From Chitinophaga sp. YR573 (GTDB lineage Bacteria > Bacteroidota > Bacteroidia > Chitinophagales > Chitinophagaceae), in assembly GCF_900110995.1 (NCBI RefSeq), contig NZ_FOJF01000002.1, forward strand, positions 1 to 64,000: a stretch of DNA of 64,000 bases, read 5' to 3'. The notes under the pieces are model-generated. The model did no database searches. It saw only the letters and a list, made by a program, of their open reading frames with translations, and was not told the DNA's origin. Of this stretch, positions 35,837 through 44,533 are shown in pieces. Every line of letters starts with the position of its first letter. Position 1 is the first letter of the stretch. Position numbers and translations under genes: made by a program.

Positions 35837-37762
35837 TTATCTTAACAGGTTCACCGAACCTTTTTTTATCACTTCCGTTCCATTAGTCATAATAATTTTC
35901 ATCGCATACATATAAACGCCCATTGGTTGAGCCTTTCCTCCACTGGTCCCATTCCATCCGCTACCTGTTGATATCAGCTCTCCCCATTGGTTAAAGATTT
36001 TCATATCAAGTGTTTTGATATTCCCTTCGGGTTTGAAGATATCATTCTTCCCGTCTCCGTTTGGTGTGAAGGCATTAGGGATAAATACCTCTCCTGGTTT
36101 TAGTTTCGCTGTAGCCTGGCCTGGTAAGCTGGTCTGGCAGCTTAAAGTGCCCAGAGAGATGACCCGTATATTCACAGTTTCCTGTTGCAGTCCGGTAACG
36201 TTGTAGAAAGTATCTGTTACGGTTATATATGCTCCTCCATCTATGGAGATAAGGTAACCGGTGGCACCGGGAATACCTTTCCAGGAGAAGGTAGCACTGT
36301 TGGTGGTCACCGCTGTGTTGACTACAACAGGCGTTACTGGTCTGTCAAATGGTGTGACGGTCACCGGTACGCGATCGCTGCTGCAAGGGCCTGTAACGGC
36401 TTCTACATACCAGGTGGTAGTTTCACTTACAGGTGGTGTCACAAAGGTATCTCCTGTACCCAGGATATCTCCGCCGGAAGGGTAAGGATACCAGTTGTAG
36501 CCCAGTGAGGAATCAGGCGTGAGCACAGATAAAGTAGCTAAGCTATCCGGGCATATAGATGTCGGAGAAGCTACCGGTGCTGCCGGCCGGGGTATCACGG
36601 ATACTTTAATACTATCGCTGGTGAGGCAACCAAAGAAATCTTCTCCTGTCACTACATACATAGTAGTATCAGTAGGAGAGATGCTGGTAGTAGAATCGGT
36701 GATATTGCTAGGCTGCCAGGTATAATGCATGATAATACCGCCGGATGGGATGGCGGAGAGGGTAGTAGCACTGCCGGAGCAGATACTGCCCGGCCTGGCC
36801 GTTGCTTTCATCTTCACCACAGATTTCTCTGTTACCGTCATTGGTACCATGGTAGTACACGCATTTCCGTCTGTAATTGTACAGGTGTAAGTCCCGGCAG
36901 GAATGTCTGTTGCTGTTTTTGTTAATTGTACGGGTACAGTATTCCATTCATAGGTAATAAGAGGGCTTCCGCCTTCTGCACTCACAGTGGCACTACCATT
37001 CGATTTACCACAGTCTGCCACTACAAGAGAAGAGGTGATGGTCATCGGGGTATAACTTACCCCGGAAAGCGCCAGGATAACTGCCCTGGAATCATTACCG
37101 CCACCTGATACATAATTAAAGAAGATGGAATCCAGCATCTTTGATTGAACAGCGCAGGGGATATTTATATCTATCGGGTAAAACCGGGGATTACTAGCCG
37201 CCAGGTCTTCTACAACATAAGGTGGAGAAGGAATACGCTGTATACGGCCTACTGATGAAATGACAGAACCCGGTCCGTTAAACCAGTCGGCAACATTTAC
37301 TGTTCCGCCGGAAATAACAGTACCATCTGTAAATTTCAGACTGATATCCAGTACACTGCTTTGCTCAGTGGAAAATGCCAGTACACTTATTTTGGTGAAG
37401 GTAGCCGGTGTTACCATAGCAATGCTTCCGGATGCAAGCGTATTGGCTGCAAATGCATTGGCCGAAAGATATAACGCATTGTTGAGGGCATAATCACCCA
37501 GTTGGTAGGTACGCTGACCACTTACAATAGTACCGTTATCTGCTAAACCTCCTGCTATTGAATTGGTAGCAGCAAAGCCCAGCGAGTAAAGGATCTTCTG
37601 CTGAAGATCTACTCCCGTAGAAGTAACAGCCGTTGCATCTGTTCCGGTTTCGGCTATTATATCATTGTTGTATCCGGTTATGGCAACAGGAGAATAAGTT
37701 TGTGCATGTAAACTGCAGGTCCATGTAGCCAGCATAAGGATAACAATAAAAATACTTTTCAT
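35837..37762 (-). CDS. Large secreted protein with type B T9SS sorting domain (paralogue B)
   Basis: It has the same length (641) and layout as its downstream neighbour: signal peptide (MKSIFIVILMLATWTCSLHA), N-terminal domain opening TYSPVAITGYNNDIIAETGT, PKD/SprB-like repeats, and the type B tail (PNAFTPNGDGKNDIFKPEGN, ending SVNLLR). The N-terminal third has diverged from paralogue C while the C-terminal two thirds have not, pointing to recent duplication or gene conversion. Probably a T9SS-exported surface adhesin. Confidence 0.88.
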   Translation of the reverse strand: MKSIFIVILMLATWTCSLHAQTYSPVAITGYNNDIIAETGTDATAVTSTGVDLQQKILYSLGFAATNSIAGGLADNGTIVSGQRTYQLGDYALNNALYLSANAFAANTLASGSIAMVTPATFTKISVLAFSTEQSSVLDISLKFTDGTVISGGTVNVADWFNGPGSVISSVGRIQRIPSPPYVVEDLAASNPRFYPIDINIPCAVQSKMLDSIFFNYVSGGGNDSRAVILALSGVSYTPMTITSSLVVADCGKSNGSATVSAEGGSPLITYEWNTVPVQLTKTATDIPAGTYTCTITDGNACTTMVPMTVTEKSVVKMKATARPGSICSGSATTLSAIPSGGIIMHYTWQPSNITDSTTSISPTDTTMYVVTGEDFFGCLTSDSIKVSVIPRPAAPVASPTSICPDSLATLSVLTPDSSLGYNWYPYPSGGDILGTGDTFVTPPVSETTTWYVEAVTGPCSSDRVPVTVTPFDRPVTPVVVNTAVTTNSATFSWKGIPGATGYLISIDGGAYITVTDTFYNVTGLQQETVNIRVISLGTLSCQTSLPGQATAKLKPGEVFIPNAFTPNGDGKNDIFKPEGNIKTLDMKIFNQWGELISTGSGWNGTSGGKAQPMGVYMYAMKIIMTNGTEVIKKGSVNLLR

Positions 37763-37797
37763 TCACTTGTATTTTTTGGTTGATGTTAAAGAGTTTA

Positions 37798-40257
37798 TCA
37801 GCGTAACAGGACTACCCATCCGGTATAGGGTTTCTCTCCGGGCGCTGTTTTGATTACATAATAATAAGTGCCTTCACTCACAGGTTTTCCCTGTCGCAGA
37901 CCATCCCATCCAATGGTGTATCCGTTGCTCTTGTAGACCGTTTGTCCCCAGCGGTTGAACACTTCTACCTGGCATGCAGGGCGTGCTTTTAATCCATCCA
38001 GGTTCCAGCGGTCGTTGATACCATCTCCATTCGGACTAAATGCATTGGGTATATCAAGTACGAGATCGGGAATTATTTTATACCACGCGCGACTGGTACT
38101 ATCCATACATCCGATATCATTTCTGGCGTATAGGGTTACACGGTAGTCGCCCGGTAATTCCCATTTATAAACAGGATTAATTTCTGATGAGGTAATACCA
38201 TCGCCAAACTCCCATTCATAGGTGGTTGCATGCTGTGAAGTATTTGTAAAATTGAACGTCGCATTTTTATATTCTATAGGAATGTTCTCTCCGGGTTGTG
38301 CTGTGAAACTGGCAACAGGTGGAGGGATAACATTGATCAACCCTGTTTTTGTCAGTGTGTCAAAACATAACTGTTGTGAGCCTGCTATCAGTGTAACAGT
38401 ATATGTTCCGTCATCACTGTAAGTATGGGAAATGTTTTTACTGGTAGCAGTACCACCATCTCCTAAAAACCATTTGTAAGAATCTGCAAAAGTAGATTGG
38501 TTGGTGAAGTTTACGGTAACGGGTGTACATCCGGTGATGATATCCGGAGTAAATTTTGCAGAAGGTCTTGTGATAACATCCATTGCTACCGGTGTAGCAG
38601 TTCTTACGCAAACGCCATCGGTAACAGTCAGGGAAATAGTTCCGCTGCTCAGGTATTTTACCAGGCGTGGATTAAGGCCGGTACCGCTTTGCGGAGAACC
38701 GCCTCCCCAGTTCCATTGTGCAATAGCTGCATTACTGGCAGTACCGGTAAAGGTAACAGTCACTATCTCGCCTGTACAAACCGGATTTTTACTCACACTA
38801 AAACTGGCAACAGGCGGAGCCTGCACAGTGATCTGATGTGTTACCAAAGGAGATGCACAACCATTTTGAGTTACCTGCAGAGATACTGTATAAGTACCAG
38901 CAGCGGTATAATTCAGCCAGTACCAATCCGGGTTGCCGCCAACACCACCACCCTGTACTGGTGCACCACCACCGTCCCATGCATAAGTTGCTGTTGGACC
39001 GGCACCACCTGTGTACATCAGTGTATCTGCAAAACCAAGACAAACAGCAGGCTGGCGTATATCAAATGCAGCACTGGGTGTAGGCTTTACAGTTACATCA
39101 ACCGTATCTGCGATCACACAGCTGAATGCATCTTTTGCAGTAACAATATATTGGGTATTAGCGGTAGGCGTAACGGAAGTATTAGCTCCGCTGATATTGC
39201 CGGGGTTCCAGGCATAGCCGCTTACAGTGCCGCCTGTAGCCGTAGCAGATAAGGCAGAAGCGGACCCGCTGCATATCATTGTTGGATTGGCCACTGCTGT
39301 AATACTGGCTAAAGATTTCAGTACAAGAGTATCAAATACAGTTGTAATACAGTTGTTGCCATCTCTGATAGCGCAGGTATAAAACCCTGCTACCAGGTTG
39401 GTAGCAGAGGCGGTTGTTTGGGTTGGGTTAGTATTCCAGCTATAGGTTAAAGGAGAAGTACCACCGGTGGCTGTGAGGACAATATTGCCATTGGCGCCAC
39501 CGCAAACAGGATTGGTGATCACCTGTGAATAGGTGAGTGGTGTATACCCCACTCCGGAAACTGCCATGATCAGCGCTCTGGAACTGGGGTTGGCACCGGG
39601 AATATAATTGAAGGTGATAGATTGTACCAGTTTAGACTGAGAAGCACAGGGGACTAAGAAATCAAAGGCATACATACGTGGATTAGATGGTAATCCATCC
39701 ACGGTATAAGGAGCTGCAGTTAACCGGGTAAGACGTCCAAAACCACTGGTTAAAAAGGGGGTACCGCCAAACCAGTCTTTAATAGTGATATTACCTGCAT
39801 TAACGGTAGTACCATCTGTAAAATTCAGGGTCACTGTTACTACGCTGTTGTTTTCTGTACCGAAGGCCAGCAGGCTTAAATTGCTGTAGGCTTTAGGAGT
39901 GGCAAGGGTGAGTGTGCCGGTACCTACCGTATTGGGCACATTACCGGCGGAAGACATATACAGTGCATTGTTGGCTGTATAGGCTGCCATCTGGTAAGTA
40001 CGGGTACCGCTGACGATAGTGCCGGTATTGATAATACCTCCGGTTACTCCGTTCAGTGCTGCAAAACCGGTAGTATAGATAACGTGATTACTTCCGTCTA
40101 TTATGGTAGAGGTAACAGCAACTGCATTGTTTCCTGCTTCCGCTACAATATCACTATTGAACCCGGTAACGGGAATGGGCGTATAGGTTTGGGCAAATAA
40201 GACGTTAGTGCCGGTCAGTAATACTGCCAGCAGGATAATGGTAAACGTACGCTTCAT
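37798..40257 (-). CDS. PKD-repeat secreted protein with type B T9SS sorting domain (paralogue A)
   Basis: This longer member (819 residues) is the first gene of the cluster. It shares the N-terminal domain (YTPIPVTGFNSDIVAEAGNN after the signal peptide) and one repeat block with the other two, but adds at least three PKD domains (for example YKWFLGDGGTATSKNISHTY and YEWEFGDGITSSEINPVYKW). The end is a type B tail (PNAFSPNGDGINDRWNLDGL, ending VVLLR). PKD domains are common in adhesins and polymer-binding exoproteins. Gaps to the next genes are 35 and 66 bases, consistent with one operon. Confidence 0.88.
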   Translation of the reverse strand: MKRTFTIILLAVLLTGTNVLFAQTYTPIPVTGFNSDIVAEAGNNAVAVTSTIIDGSNHVIYTTGFAALNGVTGGIINTGTIVSGTRTYQMAAYTANNALYMSSAGNVPNTVGTGTLTLATPKAYSNLSLLAFGTENNSVVTVTLNFTDGTTVNAGNITIKDWFGGTPFLTSGFGRLTRLTAAPYTVDGLPSNPRMYAFDFLVPCASQSKLVQSITFNYIPGANPSSRALIMAVSGVGYTPLTYSQVITNPVCGGANGNIVLTATGGTSPLTYSWNTNPTQTTASATNLVAGFYTCAIRDGNNCITTVFDTLVLKSLASITAVANPTMICSGSASALSATATGGTVSGYAWNPGNISGANTSVTPTANTQYIVTAKDAFSCVIADTVDVTVKPTPSAAFDIRQPAVCLGFADTLMYTGGAGPTATYAWDGGGAPVQGGGVGGNPDWYWLNYTAAGTYTVSLQVTQNGCASPLVTHQITVQAPPVASFSVSKNPVCTGEIVTVTFTGTASNAAIAQWNWGGGSPQSGTGLNPRLVKYLSSGTISLTVTDGVCVRTATPVAMDVITRPSAKFTPDIITGCTPVTVNFTNQSTFADSYKWFLGDGGTATSKNISHTYSDDGTYTVTLIAGSQQLCFDTLTKTGLINVIPPPVASFTAQPGENIPIEYKNATFNFTNTSQHATTYEWEFGDGITSSEINPVYKWELPGDYRVTLYARNDIGCMDSTSRAWYKIIPDLVLDIPNAFSPNGDGINDRWNLDGLKARPACQVEVFNRWGQTVYKSNGYTIGWDGLRQGKPVSEGTYYYVIKTAPGEKPYTGWVVLLR

Positions 40258-40499
40258 GAATGGTCATTATAGGTTAGCATTAAACAAAAAGACCAACGGT
40301 ACAGGCATAGGTATACCGTGGACGTAAATGGGTATGATCAGGGCATAGCCGCACACAAGGCATGGAACACCGGAAAGCGATGCTCCTGCCAACACTTTTT
40401 AAACCTTCTCATCTAAATACTTTGGGAAAGGAAAAATGGGGGGGTAGGGAATATATATTTATAATTTAAATAACTAAATTGGGTGTAACATAACTGCTT
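40258..40499. other. 240-base leader before the surface-protein cluster
   Basis: No gene. On the minus strand this is a long untranslated stretch with several short self-complementary blocks and a G run (GGGGGGG at 40439-40445 on the plus strand). It may carry promoter and leader for the cluster; no known riboswitch was recognised. Confidence 0.4.
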
Positions 40500-40799
40500 T
40501 TATACAACTGTAATGGCCAGATTTTTGGTATTAATGGCCACTCCGTCTTTCTCCCAGATCCTTCTTTGCTCAAAAGTTATGTTTGTAAGGCCGGGGGCCT
40601 TACCTGTTATCAGGTAAACATCGTCATTGCTGTTGCCAGCCTGTTGCAACATGGAGTCAACTGTATAATGATAGGGTTTTATATCGATAAAGTCTTCTGT
40701 ATCTGCCTTAAAAAACCATTGAAAACCGGCAGTACCCAGTCCGGGAAGTATAATAGGTAAGGATGTACCTACCTTGATTTCTTTTTCTTCGATTTCCAT
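40500..40799 (-). CDS. Chagasin-like inhibitor of papain-family proteases (I42)
   Basis: The 99-residue protein has the three loops of chagasin inhibitors: LGTAGFQW (21-28, corresponding to NPTTGxxW), GKAPG (66-70) and RRIW (79-82, corresponding to RPW). Chagasins block papain-type cysteine proteases by inserting these loops into the active-site cleft. No signal peptide is present, so it acts in the cytosol. It is encoded 61 bases after a leaderless papain-family protease gene, which points to its being the cognate inhibitor that protects the producer. Confidence 0.85.
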   Translation of the reverse strand: MEIEEKEIKVGTSLPIILPGLGTAGFQWFFKADTEDFIDIKPYHYTVDSMLQQAGNSNDDVYLITGKAPGLTNITFEQRRIWEKDGVAINTKNLAITVV

Positions 40800-40819
40800 A
40801 TGATACGTGTTTTATTAAA

Positions 40820-40851
40820 TTGCGGGTTACAGATTAATCCGTAACCCGCAA
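40820..40851 (-). promoter_or_regulatory. Intergenic hairpin between protease and inhibitor genes
   Basis: TTGCGGGTTAC (40820-40830) pairs with GTAACCCGCAA (40841-40851), a perfect 11-base stem with a 10-base loop. The minus strand has no clean T run after it (AATTTAATAAAA), so partial termination or mRNA processing between the two genes is more likely than full termination. Confidence 0.6.
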
Positions 40852-40860
40852 TATAGTTTA

Positions 40861-42534
40861 TTATACATACCATTTATGATACATCGCAGAATCTGTGCCT
40901 TGTACAAAGCAATCCAGTCTGCCTGCCTGCCATGAGCAAACGCCCACATCAGAGGAGAGTACGCCGCCGAGATTTTCATCTCCGCTCCAGCTCTTACCAT
41001 CCCACCATTTGTGCATCATGTTGTAGGTTAAGCCAGGATAGAATATATCTATTCTGTTAGGACCCCACGATTGTGCCGCAGGACTTCCCATCATATTAGA
41101 CTGTAAATCTTCCCAGTTGCTCCAGCCTTTATCGAACCATTTATGGAACAGGTGGTTGTTGGTACCGCGTGCAAAACAATCCAGTCTGCCACTGGCCCAG
41201 GAGGACACTGCAGGTGCTGAAGTGATAATGCCGCCTAAATCTTCCCATCCATGCCATGCGCCATCATACCAGAGGTGCCACATAGAAGAGTTCATACCGC
41301 GAGCGAAGATATCGATGCGGTTTGGTCCCCAGCTAACGCAGGCCGGTTCGGAAGAGAGCATACCGCCCAGGTCTTCCCATCCGCTCCATCCGCCCTGGTA
41401 GTATCTGTGCCACAGGTGATGGTTCATACCGAGCGCAAATACATCCAGTCTGCCACTTGCCCATGAGCAGATAGCAGGTGCGCCCTGGATCATGCCGCCA
41501 AGAGATTCCCAGCCCAGCCAGGAGCTACCGTTCCACCATTTATGGTAAACAGCAGAATCTGTGCCTCTTACAACCACATCAATGCGGTTAGCAGCCCAGG
41601 AAACAGCATTTGGTCTTGATGTAAGCAGACCGCCCAGGTTTTCATAACCATGCCAGCCATGAGCAGGAGCAGGTAATTTCACGCCACTGGCAGTCCAGAA
41701 TGGGAATTCAGTATCGATACCAGCCTGTCCGTAGCCGATCTTGAAGAAACCGCCTTTACCCCATCCGGAGCCCCAGGAGTTCTTACAGATCCAGCAATGT
41801 TCAGCCTCTGAATAACCGATTACTGTTACGCAATGCAGACCTTTATCTACGCCACTTACATGGGTATATACACCATCTGCATAAGAGAAGAAATCTTCGT
41901 ATACATGCATCACTGCAGAGCAGGGACCATTATTGGAAATATAGTTTTTACGAGCTGTAACATCAGCGATCGTAGTAGAGTTTGTGATCTTCACAGCTCT
42001 TGCATCGCGATTGGGTCCTACGGTGCAATGAGGAGGTGATTGCCAGATGTTGTTGCCCGGGAAAGCGGTATTATATGGGAAACATGGTTCATCCGGAATA
42101 CCGCGGGTTTTGATCTGCGCAAATGCATCTGTAGGCCACCATCCGCCGCAATTGGCGCCATGGGAGGAGCAGAAGTGCAGGTCTGCTTCAGAAAGGTCCA
42201 GTAATTGTCCCAGTTCAATAGAAGCCATTGCTTCTGTTACGGAAGTAGTACAGAAAGAAACGCATGAACCGCATCCGCCCTGGTCTTTAACGGGAGTGAT
42301 ATGATTCCCGTTATGGTTGCGCCAGTCTACTGCGGGAGCAAACGTGGCTTGGGTGGGAGCGGCGCCTGCAACGGGTTTCATAACAGAAGCCAGTTCCGCT
42401 TTGTTAACAACTACGCCCAGCATTGCTAATTGTTGTGGTTCGGGCAATACTGAAACAGGTGTTTCTCTCGCCTGCCATTGGGTGTTAGCCTTTTTAAGAT
42501 CGGCTACCAGGTCCGTGATTTTGAGATTGGACAT
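40861..42534 (-). CDS. Papain-family (C1A) protease with C-terminal lectin-like repeats
   Basis: The 557-residue protein has a C1A peptidase domain at about 68-282: DQGGCGSCVSF (Gln85, catalytic Cys91, with Val where Trp is usual), LHCVTVIGY (His234) and CKNSWGSGWG (Asn252). Residues 290-557 contain six repeats of about 45-50 residues with the pattern GW.GWEDLGG...SWA..RLDVFARG, matching PLL/DUF346-type sugar-binding beta-propellers. The N-terminal 65 residues may act as a propeptide. No signal peptide, lipobox or T9SS tail is visible, so release by lysis or a contractile device should be considered. The next gene encodes a matching inhibitor. The start has no usable ATG upstream. Confidence 0.9.
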   Translation of the reverse strand: MSNLKITDLVADLKKANTQWQARETPVSVLPEPQQLAMLGVVVNKAELASVMKPVAGAAPTQATFAPAVDWRNHNGNHITPVKDQGGCGSCVSFCTTSVTEAMASIELGQLLDLSEADLHFCSSHGANCGGWWPTDAFAQIKTRGIPDEPCFPYNTAFPGNNIWQSPPHCTVGPNRDARAVKITNSTTIADVTARKNYISNNGPCSAVMHVYEDFFSYADGVYTHVSGVDKGLHCVTVIGYSEAEHCWICKNSWGSGWGKGGFFKIGYGQAGIDTEFPFWTASGVKLPAPAHGWHGYENLGGLLTSRPNAVSWAANRIDVVVRGTDSAVYHKWWNGSSWLGWESLGGMIQGAPAICSWASGRLDVFALGMNHHLWHRYYQGGWSGWEDLGGMLSSEPACVSWGPNRIDIFARGMNSSMWHLWYDGAWHGWEDLGGIITSAPAVSSWASGRLDCFARGTNNHLFHKWFDKGWSNWEDLQSNMMGSPAAQSWGPNRIDIFYPGLTYNMMHKWWDGKSWSGDENLGGVLSSDVGVCSWQAGRLDCFVQGTDSAMYHKWYV

Positions 42535-42873
42535 GTTGAATGTGGTGTTTTGGAGTGAATTAAAATGAAATAGGATTCTTCCTTCGTGTCTTTCGACAAT
42601 TGGAGATTTTACAGGTTCAATAACTTGGTTAAGTCCAGACTAGCGAGTCAGAGAATTTGGGGGGTGAATAATAATCACATAACGCTTAGGAATTGCATGC
42701 ATGCTCGTTCCGTCTTAAAGTTAGAACAACATCAGCTACAAAAAAAATAAATGTTGAATTGCAATCAGTTGCAAGTGAAAAAATGCGTATTTATACGTTG
42801 ACAAAATACTTATTGTTAAAAATTTTAACAATAAATATTTTGTCATATAGGTTCCACTTTTGGTTATATTTAA
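42535..42873. promoter_or_regulatory. Divergent control region between protease and ECF sigma genes
   Basis: No gene lies in these 339 bases. They must hold promoters for the protease/inhibitor pair (minus) and the sigma factor (plus). The most notable structure is the palindrome listed separately at 42810. Confidence 0.5.
42810..42834. promoter_or_regulatory. Perfect palindrome before the ECF sigma gene
   Basis: TTATTGTTAAAA and TTTTAACAATAA form a perfect 12-base inverted repeat around one A, 39 bases before the sigma ATG. It fits a dimeric regulator's operator. As RNA it would be a weak A/U stem. Confidence 0.55.
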
Positions 42874-43470
42874 ATGTATAGTACATTTATAGGGTTAAAC
42901 AAAACAGTCGTATTGTCAGGTGAACAATCTTTATGGGATGGATTAAAGAGGGGCAATGTACAAAGCCTGGAAGCATTATATACACAGTATAATGAGTTAC
43001 TGTACAACTATGGTAAGAAGTTTACCACAGATATTCACCTGGTACAGGATGCCATCCAGGAGACATTCATCTCCCTCTGGAAGTACCGTACTTCCATCTC
43101 TGCCGATAAAGGCTTTAACTACTATCTCCTTAAATCTTTCCGTAACCAGTTATTAAGATTAATTAAAGAAAGGGCGAACACCACTTATACAGACGAAAAC
43201 CTGGAATTCTCTTTTGAAGTAGGTTTTGATAAACAACTAATAGCAGGAGAGGAGTACGCCTTGTTGTCCAAACAGGTAAAGGACGCGCTTGGTCAGCTGA
43301 CTGCCCGTCAACGGGAAATTATCTATTTCCGCTTCTTTGAAGGACTCTCCTTCGAAGAAATAGCCGGTATCATGAATATGCAGGTACGGGCTACCTATAA
43401 ATTAACGTCCCGGGCATTAGCCGCCTTAAAGGAAATTATGTCCATCCTGCTTATTTTAAAAATAATTTAA
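42874..43470 (+). CDS. ECF-family RNA polymerase sigma factor
   Basis: The 198-residue protein has sigma region 2 (LEALYTQYNELLYNYGKKFT and AIQETFISLWKYR) and region 4 (QLTARQREIIYFRFFEGLSF plus the helix-turn-helix after it), without region 3. It directs transcription of the SusC/SusD locus when released by the FecR-type partner encoded 58 bases downstream. The start at 42874 lies just after a TTATATTTAA stretch. Confidence 0.93.
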   Translation: MYSTFIGLNKTVVLSGEQSLWDGLKRGNVQSLEALYTQYNELLYNYGKKFTTDIHLVQDAIQETFISLWKYRTSISADKGFNYYLLKSFRNQLLRLIKERANTTYTDENLEFSFEVGFDKQLIAGEEYALLSKQVKDALGQLTARQREIIYFRFFEGLSFEEIAGIMNMQVRATYKLTSRALAALKEIMSILLILKII

Positions 43471-43528
43471 AATCATGGGGCACTTTTTGTCCCCTGTCTT
43501 CTTTTATATACAGAACAGCGCTTTTATT

Positions 43529-44491
43529 ATGACACACTCCGTTCATAACTATTCCAATTATACCATGCATCAGTTGCTGACGGCACCTTATTTTCTGGAG
43601 TGGGTAAGGTTCCCTGATGCAACAAATACCGCTTTCTGGGAAGATTTTAAAAAGACTTACCCGCAGAAAGCCGAAGATGTAAACAGAGCAGCTGCCATTG
43701 CCCGCACCATGTACGTGGTAAAGGAAAAGCCGGCCATGCTTTGGGAAAATATCTATAAAGAGATCAAACCAAGATCTACAATAAGATTAAACATCATATG
43801 GAAAGCAGCTGCTATATTCATATTAGCCATCGTTGCTACCTGGATGATTTTCCGTACCAATACAGATAATAATATAGAGATAGCCTCTCATTTTGGAGAA
43901 GTAAAGAAATTAATATTGCCGGATAGCTCTGAAGTAACGCTCAATGGTAACTCCACTATCCGCTACAGCAAAAACTGGGACAAGAGAGAAGTATGGATCA
44001 ATGGAGAAGCATTCTTTAATGTAAAACATTTAAATCCGGACGGCTTTAAAGTACACAGCGAAGAGATTGATATTAATGTATTAGGTACCTCTTTTAATAT
44101 CCGCAGCAGACGTGGAACTACATCTGTAGTATTAAACAGCGGAAAGGTACTGGTAACGGATGAAGATAAACAATTGTTGCTGTCAGCACCGGGAGATATG
44201 GCTGTATACAGCAAAAAAGAGCTTGTAAAGAAACAGGTACCGGTGAGCAATTACACCAGCTGGCAGCAGCAAAAACTGCAACTGGATCAGGTAACTGTAG
44301 CTGCCTTTTTTGAAATGCTGGAAGATGATTGGGGATATAATGTACAACTCAGCGATTCCTCACTGCTACAGAAGAAAATAAGCGGTGAGATTGATATGAA
44401 AGATAAACAGGTGCTAATGGACGCATTAGCCGTTATTCTGAACGCAAATGTTACGCAACAGGGATCAACCATTATCGTAACTACCAACTAA
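43529..44491 (+). CDS. FecR-family anti-sigma factor
   Basis: I start at the ATG at 43529 (MTHSVHNYSNYTMHQLLTAP); an in-frame upstream ATG would add 18 residues of unlikely sequence. The 320-residue protein has a cytosolic sigma-binding part, a single membrane helix (about 84-108; IIWKAAAIFILAIVATWMIF) and a periplasmic FecR domain (GEVKKLILPDSSEVTLNGNS, INGEAFFNVKH), ending in an STN-like segment. It relays a signal from the SusC-type receptor to the ECF sigma factor. Confidence 0.93.
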   Translation: MTHSVHNYSNYTMHQLLTAPYFLEWVRFPDATNTAFWEDFKKTYPQKAEDVNRAAAIARTMYVVKEKPAMLWENIYKEIKPRSTIRLNIIWKAAAIFILAIVATWMIFRTNTDNNIEIASHFGEVKKLILPDSSEVTLNGNSTIRYSKNWDKREVWINGEAFFNVKHLNPDGFKVHSEEIDINVLGTSFNIRSRRGTTSVVLNSGKVLVTDEDKQLLLSAPGDMAVYSKKELVKKQVPVSNYTSWQQQKLQLDQVTVAAFFEMLEDDWGYNVQLSDSSLLQKKISGEIDMKDKQVLMDALAVILNANVTQQGSTIIVTTN

Positions 44492-44533
44492 GAGGGACAG
44501 GTTCTATTATTTGTAATTTAAAATGCTCTGGGC

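Noticed and set aside
38497..39252. 251-codon plus-strand frame opposite paralogue A
   Set aside because: Its Cys/Ser/Thr-rich composition reflects reading the repeat codons backwards; the minus-strand gene has a signal peptide, PKD domains and a sorting tail.
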